The notes under the pieces: generated by a model
What the model saw: the letters and a program-made list of their open reading frames with translations, nothing else
Databases searched by the model: none
What the model was told of the DNA's origin: nothing
Program-made: the position numbers and the translations under genes
Shown here: piece by piece, positions 8,938 to 16,835 of the stretch
How the letters are laid out: each line of letters opens with the position of its first letter
Numbering within the stretch: the stretch's first letter is position 1
Assembly (NCBI RefSeq): GCF_042647465.1
Contig: NZ_JBHRVN010000008.1
DNA: 64,000 nucleotides
Reading direction: 5' to 3' (one strand)
Source: Wagnerdoeblera intermedia
Lineage (GTDB): Bacteria; Pseudomonadota; Alphaproteobacteria; Rhodobacterales; Rhodobacteraceae

Positions 8938-10641
8938 ATGAAAAAACTTCTGATCGCCAACCGCGGTGAGATCGCCCTGCGCATCATCCGCGCCGCACGC
9001 GATTACGGCGTGGCCACCGTGGCGCTTTACGCCGAGGCCGATGTCGATGCGCTTTACCTGCGCGCCGCCGATGAAGCCTGGTCGCTGGGCGCGGGCCGCG
9101 CCTCTGAGACCTATCTCAACATCGAAAAGATCCTTGAGGTCGCGGCCAGAAGCGGCGCTGATGCGGTGCACCCGGGCTATGGATTTCTGTCCGAGCGGGC
9201 CGAATTTGCCGAAGCTGTTCTTGCCGCCGGCCTCACCTGGGTCGGCCCCGGGCCGGATGTCATCCGCGCTCTGGGCGATAAGATCGAAGCGCGCCGCATT
9301 GCGGAAAGCGTCGGCGCACCGCTGGTCAAAGGCTCTGACGGACCCCTGGAGAGCGCTGAGGCAGCGGTGAATTTCGCCCGTCAGGCCGGGCTTCCCATCG
9401 CCATCAAAGCTGCCTTCGGCGGCGGCGGGCGCGGGATGAAGGTGGTGCACCGGCTGGAGGACGTGGCCGAGGCCTGGGCCTCTGCCACCCGCGAGGCGGT
9501 GGAGGCTTTCGGGCGCGGCGAATGCTACGGCGAGCAGTTCCTGAACCGCCCGCGCCATGTGGAGGCCCAGGTTCTGGCCGACAGTCACGGCAGCGTGGTG
9601 GTGCTTGGCACCCGCGACTGCTCGCTACAAAGGCGCAACCAGAAACTCGTGGAAGAAGCCCCCGCCCCCTTCCTGAGCGACGCGCAGCGCGACCGCATCC
9701 ATGAGGCGGCCCGCGCCATCTGCGCCAAAGCGGGCTATCAGGGCGCGGGAACGGTGGAATTTCTGCTCTCGGAAAGCGGGGTGATCTCTTTCCTTGAGGT
9801 GAACACCCGCCTGCAGGTGGAACATCCGATCACCGAAGTCACCACCGGCATCGACATCGTCCTTGAGCAACTGCGCATCGCCGACGGCCTGCCGCTTTCG
9901 GTCACAAAAACGCCCGCACCGATCGGCCATGCCTTTGAGTTCCGCATCAATGCCGAAGATCCGGGGCGCGGCTTTCTGCCCTCACCGGGGCGGATCACTC
10001 GCTTTGCGCCGCCCTCGGGCCCGGGGGTGCGTCTCGACAGCGGGGTCGAAAGCGGCTCCAGCGTGCCGCCGATCTATGACAGCCTGATGGCCAAGCTGAT
10101 CATTCATGGCCGCAACCGCGAAGAAGCCCTGGCCCGCGCCGCCCGTGCGCTGGCGGAATTTGAGATTGAGGGGCTGGCCAGCGTGCTGCCCTTCCACCGC
10201 GCCGTGATCAGCGATCCGGCGTTCACGGCCAAGGACGGACGTTTTTCGGTTTATACCAACTGGATTGAAAGCGAATTCCCCGCCCTGCCGCCCGCCCCCC
10301 GCGCCGCACCGGCAGAAGAGGGGCTGGTGCGCGGCTTTATTGAGATCGACGGCAAGCGCCACAGCTTTGGCCTGCCCGCGCATCTTCTCTCGGGGGGGGC
10401 CGCGCGGGTCACCACGGCAGAGGCCTCGCCCGCAGGCCAGCGCGTGCCGATGCCCTGCCTGCTGCAAAGCTGGCTGGTGGCAGAGGGAGAGGAGGTCAGC
10501 GAAGGCCAGCCCATCGCGGTCATTGAGGCCATGAAAGCCGAAACCCGACTGGTCGCAGAAACCTCAGGCCGGATTTCACAAAAAGCCGCAGCGGGCGAGA
10601 GCCTGACCGCCGGGCAGATCATCGCGGAAATCCGCGCCTGA
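8938..10641 (+). CDS. Biotin carboxylase with C-terminal biotinyl domain
   Basis: A 567-residue ATP-dependent biotin carboxylase. MKKLLIANRGEIALRIIRAAR starts the N-domain, FGGGGRGMKVV is the ATP-grasp glycine loop, and EVNTRLQVEHPITE is the catalytic segment. A linker leads to a biotinyl domain (about 500-567) whose attachment site is EAMKAE, with Lys533 the predicted biotin carrier; the usual residue after this Lys is Met, here Ala. No carboxyltransferase of the acetyl- or propionyl-CoA type is nearby. Its partner may be the PxpB-PxpC fusion, by analogy with urea carboxylase, or it may be an uncharacterised accessory of 5-oxoproline metabolism. It is the last gene of the operon. Confidence 0.9.
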   Translation: MKKLLIANRGEIALRIIRAARDYGVATVALYAEADVDALYLRAADEAWSLGAGRASETYLNIEKILEVAARSGADAVHPGYGFLSERAEFAEAVLAAGLTWVGPGPDVIRALGDKIEARRIAESVGAPLVKGSDGPLESAEAAVNFARQAGLPIAIKAAFGGGGRGMKVVHRLEDVAEAWASATREAVEAFGRGECYGEQFLNRPRHVEAQVLADSHGSVVVLGTRDCSLQRRNQKLVEEAPAPFLSDAQRDRIHEAARAICAKAGYQGAGTVEFLLSESGVISFLEVNTRLQVEHPITEVTTGIDIVLEQLRIADGLPLSVTKTPAPIGHAFEFRINAEDPGRGFLPSPGRITRFAPPSGPGVRLDSGVESGSSVPPIYDSLMAKLIIHGRNREEALARAARALAEFEIEGLASVLPFHRAVISDPAFTAKDGRFSVYTNWIESEFPALPPAPRAAPAEEGLVRGFIEIDGKRHSFGLPAHLLSGGAARVTTAEASPAGQRVPMPCLLQSWLVAEGEEVSEGQPIAVIEAMKAETRLVAETSGRISQKAAAGESLTAGQIIAEIRA

Positions 10642-10673
10642 CAAAAAGGCCCCCCGCAGCGGACTGCGGGGGG
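10642..10673 (-). terminator. Intrinsic terminator of the minus-strand acc-like operon
   Basis: A perfect 10-bp stem (CCCCCCGCAG / CTGCGGGGGG) around CGGA is followed on the minus strand by CC and a run of five T. It lies between two convergent operons and ends the minus-strand one. Without a T-run on the other side it is weaker for the plus strand. Confidence 0.85.
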
Positions 10674-10695
10674 CGCATTCGCTCAGCGCGACAGG

Positions 10696-11520
10696 TTACT
10701 CAGCCAGACCGCGGGCTTTCAGCCAGTCAACCGAGGGCAGGATGCCCGATTTGTTGCGCAGCTCAAGGATCAGCCGCGGGTTCGAGGTCAGCTCCCCCAG
10801 GGCGCGGAAGACTGCCGCCCAGGAGATATTGCCCTCACCGATGTTCCAGTGGCGGTCGGCATAGCCATCCGCGTCCTGCAGGTGGATATGCTGCAGGCTG
10901 TTGCCCGCACGGCGCACGAAGTAATCAACCGGCGGCGCCCCGGTCGAGCCATGGGCGTAATGCGCGTGCCCGGTGTCGATCGAAACGGCCAGGGCTTTGG
11001 TGTTGAAATCCTCAACCAGGATGCGGCGGATATCGGGGTCTTTGTCCATGATGTTTTCGACCACCATGGTCACGCCGATCTTCTCAGCATAAGCGATGAC
11101 CGGATCGAGGGTCGCATGGGTGTAATCGAGGAAATTCTGATAGGCTTTGCGGCCCGGATGGTTGTCGAGGTTGTTGTAATCCCAGGTCAGATAGGGCGAA
11201 TGGATCACCATCTGCGTGGCGCCCAGAAAATCACAGATCTCAAGGCCCTGCCGCATCCGGCGGGTGACCACTTTTTGAATTTCAACATCGCCGCTGGCGA
11301 TGGTGAAGCCCCAGAAGGGGCCGTGAATGCCCAGACGGCCCTTATAGCCCTGCAGCAGCGCCTTTGCGCGCTCTGCTGCCGGTTTCCAGTCCGCATCCAG
11401 AGCCCCGAGTTCGCAGAAATCCTGCAGTTCCAGATCGCGGTCACGCGAGAGGATGAAATCCTGCAGGCCCTCAAGCTCTGCGACGGTCATTGCGGCACCA
11501 AGAAGGGGAAGCGTGCTCAT
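10696..11520 (-). CDS. Sugar-phosphate isomerase/epimerase-like TIM barrel protein
   Basis: A 274-residue protein of the xylose-isomerase-like TIM barrel superfamily. Likely metal ligands appear in order: the Glu of MVVENIMDK, Asp of SIDTGHAHYAHG, His of QHIHLQDADG and Glu of LILELRN. An AAAGAGA lies 7 bases upstream of the ATG at 11520; another ATG at 11535 overlaps the stop of the HAD gene. It is the last gene of an importer-phosphodiesterase-phosphatase operon, so a released sugar or sugar phosphate is a plausible substrate. The family includes isomerases, epimerases and endonuclease IV; the exact reaction is open. Confidence 0.8.
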   Translation of the reverse strand: MSTLPLLGAAMTVAELEGLQDFILSRDRDLELQDFCELGALDADWKPAAERAKALLQGYKGRLGIHGPFWGFTIASGDVEIQKVVTRRMRQGLEICDFLGATQMVIHSPYLTWDYNNLDNHPGRKAYQNFLDYTHATLDPVIAYAEKIGVTMVVENIMDKDPDIRRILVEDFNTKALAVSIDTGHAHYAHGSTGAPPVDYFVRRAGNSLQHIHLQDADGYADRHWNIGEGNISWAAVFRALGELTSNPRLILELRNKSGILPSVDWLKARGLAE

Positions 11521-11531
11521 GGAAGTCTCTT

Positions 11532-12206
11532 TCATTCAACGGAAGCAAAGGTCAGGGAAGCGAGCAGGGCGTGAAACTCGCCCATGCCGTGGACGACATA
11601 ATCGGCACCCGCATCACGCAGGGTTTTCCCGTGGTCGGGGCGGCTGTCTGAGGGGGCAATGAAGCCCACCGCCACACAGCCCGCCGCTTTGGCGCAATGG
11701 ATGCCGTGGTAATTGTCGTCGATAAAAAGCGCCTGCGCGGGGGCGATGCCAAACTCGCGGCAGGCATGAAGCGCCAGATCCGGGGCGGGCTTGGGGTTGG
11801 TCACGTGATCGGCCGACCAGATATGGCGGCCAAACCGCGCGGCCAGCGGCGTGCGGCAGAGCGACAGATCCAACCGCTTCTTGGAGGCATTCGAGCAGAC
11901 CGCCATCTGCAGATCAAAATCCGCCAGAACTGCCTCAATGCCGTCGATCAGGGGGATGTGGCGGGTGAAGCCGTCAAAGAGGATCGCATCGCTGCGCGCG
12001 AAAACCGCAGCGGCGGGCAGACCCGCGGCTTCGAGCCACAGCAGCGTGTCAGAGGCCGCTTTGCCCGAAAAGATCCGCCGCGCCTCCTCCGTTTTCATCG
12101 GCCAGCCGGCCTCCGTCAGCGCCTGCGCCAGCGCTGCACAGCCCGGCGGCTCAGTATCCAGAAGCACACCGTCACAGTCGAAAAGAACAGCCTTCACCGC
12201 AGTCAT
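11532..12206 (-). CDS. HAD-superfamily phosphatase
   Basis: A 224-residue haloacid-dehalogenase fold protein with all motifs. The nucleophile and acid Asp are in LFDCDGVLLDTEP, the Ser/Thr motif probably in AVCSNASKKR, the Lys in NPKPAPDLALHA and the acidic pair in FIDDNYHG. A helical cap after motif I matches the beta-phosphoglucomutase/sugar phosphatase branch. Its start overlaps the stop of the phosphodiesterase gene (ATGA), so it probably removes the phosphate left after that enzyme cuts an imported phosphodiester. The role is inferred from order and resembles AccG of the agrocinopine operon in logic, though not necessarily in family. Confidence 0.85.
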   Translation of the reverse strand: MTAVKAVLFDCDGVLLDTEPPGCAALAQALTEAGWPMKTEEARRIFSGKAASDTLLWLEAAGLPAAAVFARSDAILFDGFTRHIPLIDGIEAVLADFDLQMAVCSNASKKRLDLSLCRTPLAARFGRHIWSADHVTNPKPAPDLALHACREFGIAPAQALFIDDNYHGIHCAKAAGCVAVGFIAPSDSRPDHGKTLRDAGADYVVHGMGEFHALLASLTFASVE

Positions 12207-12964
12207 GCTTTGGCCTCTTCAGTCATCAGTTCACGCAGCAGCACCGGATTGTCCGAGACGAGGAAGCCCACATCCCGCGCGATCCAGCGGCGCATCAGAT
12301 CAGGCTCATTGATCGTCCAGACCGAGCAGCGCGACAGCGCGCGGCGGCTTTGGATCATCTCAAATTCGGCCTCGAAAAGGCTGTGGTGGATGCCGACGAT
12401 ATCGACCTCATCGCCGATCTGATCGAAAAGCCCCGTAAGGCCACCGAATTGCGCAACGCTTTGCTCATTTGCGGAAATCAGCGATTTCATCTCCGGCGCA
12501 ATCGCGCGGATTTCCCGCACGACGCCCGGATCAAAACTGTGGAGCGCCGCGCGATCTGCCAGACCTGCGGCCCGGATCGCCTCAGCCGCCTTTTCGACCA
12601 GCCCGGGATAGGGACGGTTCTGAGCGTCAGATTTCAGCTCAACCCAGGGCTCAATCGCGGGGTCGATGGCGAGCAGCGCCAGCACTTCCTCCAGCGTCGG
12701 GGGGCATTCGTCGATCAGCGCCCCGTCCGGCCCGCGCAGACGAAGGCCAAGCCGCGCCTCAGGCGTCAGATCCCGCACCATGCCGGTGCCATTGGTGGTG
12801 CGCTCGAGCGTGGCGTCATGGATCACCACCAGTTCGCCTGCATCCGTCAGATGGACGTCAAACTCTACGGCCTCAAAGCTGTGTTTCAGGGTGTTGCGGA
12901 AACCGGACAGCGAATTTTCTGCCCAGAGATTGCGGGCCCCGCGATGGGCCATGATACGTGACAT
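12203..12964 (-). CDS. Glycerophosphodiester phosphodiesterase family protein
   Basis: A 253-residue cytoplasmic GDPD-fold hydrolase that cleaves phosphodiesters to a sugar or glycerol phosphate plus an alcohol. It shows the catalytic His/Arg in AHRGARNLWAENSL, the metal-binding EFDVHLTDAGELVVIHD and TNGTGMVRD, and the late Glu-x-Lys in EPWVELKSD. No signal peptide is present, which suits a substrate brought in by the neighbouring importer. GGAG lies 6 bases before the ATG at 12964; an in-frame GTG at 12970 is less likely. In Ti plasmids, AccF of the same family splits the opine agrocinopine after uptake by a dipeptide-type importer. Confidence 0.9.
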   Translation of the reverse strand: MSRIMAHRGARNLWAENSLSGFRNTLKHSFEAVEFDVHLTDAGELVVIHDATLERTTNGTGMVRDLTPEARLGLRLRGPDGALIDECPPTLEEVLALLAIDPAIEPWVELKSDAQNRPYPGLVEKAAEAIRAAGLADRAALHSFDPGVVREIRAIAPEMKSLISANEQSVAQFGGLTGLFDQIGDEVDIVGIHHSLFEAEFEMIQSRRALSRCSVWTINEPDLMRRWIARDVGFLVSDNPVLLRELMTEEAKA

Positions 12965-12976
12965 AGTCACTCCGTT

Positions 12977-13852
12977 TCAGCGAAGAACAGGGTCGAGACG
13001 GTCGCGCAGCCAGTCACCCAGCAGCGAGATCGAAAGCGTGGTCAGAACGATGACCGTTGACGGGGCCAGCATGATCCAGGGCGCACGGGTCAGATATTCG
13101 CGGCCAAAGCCGACCATATTGCCGAGCGAGGTTTCCGGCGGCTGCACGCCGAGGCCAAGGAAGCTGAGGCCGGATTCCATCAGGATGATCTCGGGGAAAG
13201 TCAGCGTCATCGAGACGATCAGGGTGGAGGCGACATTGGGCAGGATGTGGCGCAGAAAGACCCGCATGGGCCCCGCGCCCAGCTGCACCACCGCGCCGGC
13301 ATAGCCCTGCGCCGAGGCGGAAATCGCAAGGCCACGGGCCAGGCGGGCATAGCGCTCCCAGCCGTAAAAACCCATCAGACAGACCAGCAGCGTCATCGAG
13401 GTGCCAAAGAAAGCCAGCACCGCCAGAGACATAATCAGAAACGGCAGAGCTGCCTGAAAATCTGCCAGCGCCATGACCGCGTTTTCCACGACGCCGCGAT
13501 AACGCGCCGCAAGAAAGCCCAGCGTGGTGCCAAAGACCGCCGAGAGGATCGTGGCGCCAAAGGCAATCACCAGCGATACGCGCACCGATTGCAGCAGACG
13601 CGAGAGCACATCGCGGCCCAGATCGTCGGTCCCGAGCAGATGCCCCGGCGTCAGCGGCGGGGCCATCCGCGCCGAGAGATTCATTTTCGTGATCTCATAG
13701 GGGCGCAGAAGATCCGCAAAGATCGCCGTGAAGACCATCGCGCCCAGCCAGGCCATGGCAAAGACGATCAGCAAAGGCATCCGCCGGTTCAGCCGCGTCA
13801 GCCAGCCCGGCTTACGCACGGCGACCTGAGGAGAGAGGGAAGTATCAGTCAT
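12977..13852 (-). CDS. ABC importer permease, DppC-like (second importer)
   Basis: A 291-residue inner-membrane subunit. After an N-terminal helix (MPLLIVFAMAWLGAMVFTAIFA) it has GHLLGTDDLGRDVLSRLL, the DppC signature. The EAA region ends with RHILPNVASTLIV, followed by ESGLSFLGLGVQPPETSLGNM and GDWLRDRLDPVLR. It is separated by 9 bases from the DppB-like gene upstream and 12 bases from the phosphodiesterase gene downstream, so transport and phosphodiester cleavage are in one transcript. Confidence 0.93.
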   Translation of the reverse strand: MTDTSLSPQVAVRKPGWLTRLNRRMPLLIVFAMAWLGAMVFTAIFADLLRPYEITKMNLSARMAPPLTPGHLLGTDDLGRDVLSRLLQSVRVSLVIAFGATILSAVFGTTLGFLAARYRGVVENAVMALADFQAALPFLIMSLAVLAFFGTSMTLLVCLMGFYGWERYARLARGLAISASAQGYAGAVVQLGAGPMRVFLRHILPNVASTLIVSMTLTFPEIILMESGLSFLGLGVQPPETSLGNMVGFGREYLTRAPWIMLAPSTVIVLTTLSISLLGDWLRDRLDPVLR

Positions 13853-13861
13853 GAAGGCACC

Positions 13862-14791
13862 TCAATGCGCCGCGCGCGCTTTGCGCAGGCGGGGGTCGAG
13901 CAGGCCATAGGCCAGATCGACCGCAAGATTGGCGAGGATCATGGAACCCGCGATCACCAGCAGCAGCGCCTGCACCACCGCAAGATCCCGGTTGGCCACA
14001 GAGGTGACGATCAGACGCCCCACCCCCGGCCAGGAGAAGATGCTTTCCACCACCGCAGCCCCCGCGATCAGCGAGCCGATCATAAAGCCCACAAGGGTCA
14101 CAATCGGGACCGAGGCATTGGGCAGAGCATGCTTCCAGACCACATCGCGCCAGCTGAGGCCCTTGGCCATGGCGGTGCGGATATAGGGCTGGCCCAGGAC
14201 CTCAATCATGGCCGAGCGCGAAAACCGCGCCATCACTCCGATGCCCCCCACTGAAAGCGTCGCAATCGGCAGGATCGCATGCCAGATCGTGTCCTGCCCG
14301 CCTGAGGGCAGCCAGCCGAGCGTCACCGCAAAGATCAGCACCAGCAGGAGCGCCATGACGAAAGACGGAATGGTGAAGCCGAGGATCGAGATCAGGATCA
14401 CGCCGCGGTCGATCAGCGACTGGCGGTAAAGCGCCGCAAGCACCCCCGCCGGAATGCCGATCGCAAGCTTCAGCAGCATCGCCGGCAGCGTGATGCTCAG
14501 CGTGGCGGGGATGCGCGAGAGCACCAGATCCAGCGCCGGAACCTGGTCGCGCATCGAGACACCAAAATCAAAGGTAAACAACTGCGCGATATAGGCAAGG
14601 TATTGTTTCCACAAAGGATCATTCAGACCCCAGCGGGCGCGGAAGGCCTCAATGGCATCCTGCGGCGCATCGGGCCCGAGCAGGATGATCGCCGGATCAC
14701 CGGACAGGCGCAGCACCAGAAAGGCGAAGGTCATCACCAGCACCAGGGTGAGGATGGCGCGGATCAGACGTTGAAGAATAAAAATGGTCAT
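13862..14791 (-). CDS. ABC importer permease, DppB-like (second importer)
   Basis: A 309-residue permease partner. It starts MTIFILQRLIRAILTLVLVMTFAFLVLRLSGDPA, has the EAA loop region MIEVLGQPYIRTAMAKGLSWRDVVWKHALPN, and closes with DLAYGLLDPRLRKA, all typical of DppB. Gene order here is binding protein, two ATPases, DppB, DppC, unlike the first importer, whose ATPase is a fusion placed first. The two systems are therefore not a recent duplication. Confidence 0.93.
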   Translation of the reverse strand: MTIFILQRLIRAILTLVLVMTFAFLVLRLSGDPAIILLGPDAPQDAIEAFRARWGLNDPLWKQYLAYIAQLFTFDFGVSMRDQVPALDLVLSRIPATLSITLPAMLLKLAIGIPAGVLAALYRQSLIDRGVILISILGFTIPSFVMALLLVLIFAVTLGWLPSGGQDTIWHAILPIATLSVGGIGVMARFSRSAMIEVLGQPYIRTAMAKGLSWRDVVWKHALPNASVPIVTLVGFMIGSLIAGAAVVESIFSWPGVGRLIVTSVANRDLAVVQALLLVIAGSMILANLAVDLAYGLLDPRLRKARAAH

Positions 14792-14801
14792 CTCGTCCCT
14801 C

Positions 14802-15779
14802 TCAGGCCGCGGCCCGGGCGATGGCCTGCTGGCGCAGACAGGCGGTCATGCGGCCCCGGTGGCGGGCAAGCTCGGGCACCGCGCCGGAACACAGGCTCTC
14901 CGCCATGGCGCAGCGCGGGTGAAAAGCGCAGCCTTTGGGGCGCGCGGCGGGGTTCGGCGGCTCGCCCTGCAGCAGGATGCGGTCGGAAAGGCCAACCCCT
15001 GCCCGCGGCACGCTGGAGACCAGTGCCTGGGTATAGGGATGGCGCGGATCGGCGAAGACCTCATCGGCGGGGCCTTCTTCAACGACGCGGCCCAGATACA
15101 TCACCGCCACCCGGTCGCAGAGATTGCGCACAACTTTCAGATCATGGCTGATGAAGACCATGGTCAGCCCCTCAGAGGCCTGCAGATCGCGCAGCAGGTT
15201 CACCACCTGCGCCTGGATCGAGACATCAAGGGCCGAGACCGGCTCATCGCAGACCAGAAACTTCGGGCTCATCGCAAGCGCGCGGGCGATCACCACCCGC
15301 TGGCGCTGCCCGCCGGAGAGTTCATGGGGATAGCGCGCGCCCTGATCGGGGCGCAGCCCGACCTTTCGCATCAGTTCCGCCACCCGCGCCTCAAGGGCGG
15401 CTCCGCTGGCAAGACCGTGGATCTGCAAAGGTTCGGCGATCTGGTCTTTGATGGTCATGCGCCGGTCAAGGGCCGCCAGCGGGTCCTGGAAGATCAGCTG
15501 CATCTCGCGGCGCAGGGCGCGCCATTCCGGGCTGCGCAGCTTCGGCAATGCCGCGCCCTTCCAGAGCACCTCGCCCTCATGGGGGCTCTCCAGCCCCAGC
15601 AGCATCCGGCCGAGCGTTGATTTGCCGGAGCCGGATTCCCCAACGATCCCAAGGATTTCGCCCGCCCGGATCTGCAGATCAATGCCGTCCACCGCCCGCA
15701 CTTTCGCGGCCGTGCGGAAAAGCCCGCCCCCGGTTTCATATTGCTGCACAAGGCGCTTTGCCTGAAGAAGCACCGTCAT
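14802..15779 (-). CDS. ABC importer ATPase, DppF-like
   Basis: A 325-residue ATPase with Walker A GESGSGKST, Q-loop FQDP, signature LSGGQRQRV and Walker B FLVCDEPVSALD. The C-terminal oligopeptide-transporter domain has the Cys-bearing pattern GCAFHPRCAMAESLC. It overlaps the stop of the other ATPase gene by 4 bases. With that partner it forms the heterodimeric motor of the second importer. Confidence 0.93.
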   Translation of the reverse strand: MTVLLQAKRLVQQYETGGGLFRTAAKVRAVDGIDLQIRAGEILGIVGESGSGKSTLGRMLLGLESPHEGEVLWKGAALPKLRSPEWRALRREMQLIFQDPLAALDRRMTIKDQIAEPLQIHGLASGAALEARVAELMRKVGLRPDQGARYPHELSGGQRQRVVIARALAMSPKFLVCDEPVSALDVSIQAQVVNLLRDLQASEGLTMVFISHDLKVVRNLCDRVAVMYLGRVVEEGPADEVFADPRHPYTQALVSSVPRAGVGLSDRILLQGEPPNPAARPKGCAFHPRCAMAESLCSGAVPELARHRGRMTACLRQQAIARAAA

Positions 15780-16765
15780 TGCGCCATCTCCGCCAGACGC
15801 GGGGTCAGGGTCTGCGCCTGGCCCACGGGGTGGAAACAGGCCAGATGCCCGCCCGCCCGCTGCGGCAGAAGATCGGGCCGCTCAGAGCCGCAGAGCCCCG
15901 AGGCTGAGCCACAGCGCGGGCCAAAGGCACAGCCCTTCGGCAGCGCGCGCGGGTCGGGCACGGTGCCGGGGATCGGCAGCAGATCACTGCGCGGCCCGGT
16001 CAGCTCCGGGATCGCGCGGAAAAGCCCCGCCGTATAGGGATGGCGCGGCGCCTCAAAAAGCGAGGCGATGTCGTTGCTCTCCACGATGCGGCCCGCATAC
16101 ATCACCGCCGCGCGGTCGCAGACGGCGGACACAGCGCCAAGATCGTGGCTGATAAAGACCAGCCCCATGTTCATTTCACGCCGCAGCCGCCCCAGAAGAT
16201 CGAGGATCTGCGCCTGGATGGTGGCATCAAGCGCAGTGGTCGGCTCATCTGCGATCAGCAGATCCGGCTCTGAGGCGAGCGCCATGGCGATCATGATGCG
16301 CTGGCACTGACCGCCGGAAAACTCATGCGGATAAAGATCAACGCGGCTCGCGGCGGATGGAATGCCCACCAGATCCATCAGCCGGATCGCCTCTGCCCGC
16401 GCCGCCGATCCGCTCAGGCCCCGATGCAGCTTCAGGCTTTCGCCGATCTGACGGCCCACCTTCTGCACCGGGTTCAGCGAAGACGACGGGTCCTGGAAAA
16501 TCATCGCGATGCGCGCCCCGCGCACCTCTTCAAGCCGGCGGCGCGGCGCGCCGATCAGCTCCTGGCCCTCAAAGCGGACCGAGCCTTCCACATGCGCTTT
16601 ACCCGGCAGCAGCCCCAGAGCCGCAAGCCAGGTGACGGATTTTCCGCAGCCGCTTTCGCCCACTAGGCCAAGGGCCTCACCGCGGGCGATCTCGAGGTTG
16701 ATGCCATGCAGCACCCGCACCCCGTCGAACGAGACTTTCAGATCCCGGATGGAGACGAAACTCAT
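15776..16765 (-). CDS. ABC importer ATPase, DppD-like
   Basis: A 329-residue ATPase with Walker A GESGCGKS, Q-loop FQDPSSSLNP, signature FSGGQCQRI (Cys for the usual Arg/Met at the sixth place) and Walker B LLIADEPTTALD. The C-terminal GCAFGPRCGSASGLC is the oligopeptide-transporter extension. The gene follows the binding-protein gene after a 70-base gap that holds a hairpin, and overlaps the second ATPase gene by 4 bases. Confidence 0.93.
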   Translation of the reverse strand: MSFVSIRDLKVSFDGVRVLHGINLEIARGEALGLVGESGCGKSVTWLAALGLLPGKAHVEGSVRFEGQELIGAPRRRLEEVRGARIAMIFQDPSSSLNPVQKVGRQIGESLKLHRGLSGSAARAEAIRLMDLVGIPSAASRVDLYPHEFSGGQCQRIMIAMALASEPDLLIADEPTTALDATIQAQILDLLGRLRREMNMGLVFISHDLGAVSAVCDRAAVMYAGRIVESNDIASLFEAPRHPYTAGLFRAIPELTGPRSDLLPIPGTVPDPRALPKGCAFGPRCGSASGLCGSERPDLLPQRAGGHLACFHPVGQAQTLTPRLAEMAQ

Positions 16766-16795
16766 CCCTCGTCCTTTCCGTTACATCGTAAAATT

Positions 16796-16821
16796 GCGGG
16801 CAGCGCCCCTGCGCCGCCCGC
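16796..16821 (-). promoter_or_regulatory. Intercistronic hairpin after the second binding-protein gene
   Basis: GCGGGC and GCCCGC pair in the gap between the binding-protein and ATPase genes, with AATTTTA following on the minus strand. It may be a leaky terminator or 3' stabiliser that sets more binding protein than ATPase. The first importer has a comparable hairpin at the same relative place. Confidence 0.4.
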
Positions 16822-16835
16822 GAAGCCCCATGGGC

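Noticed and set aside
13247..14254. 335-codon plus-strand frame over the DppC/DppB-like genes
   Set aside because: Composition is dominated by His, Arg and Gln, as expected for the complement of permease codons; no ribosome site.
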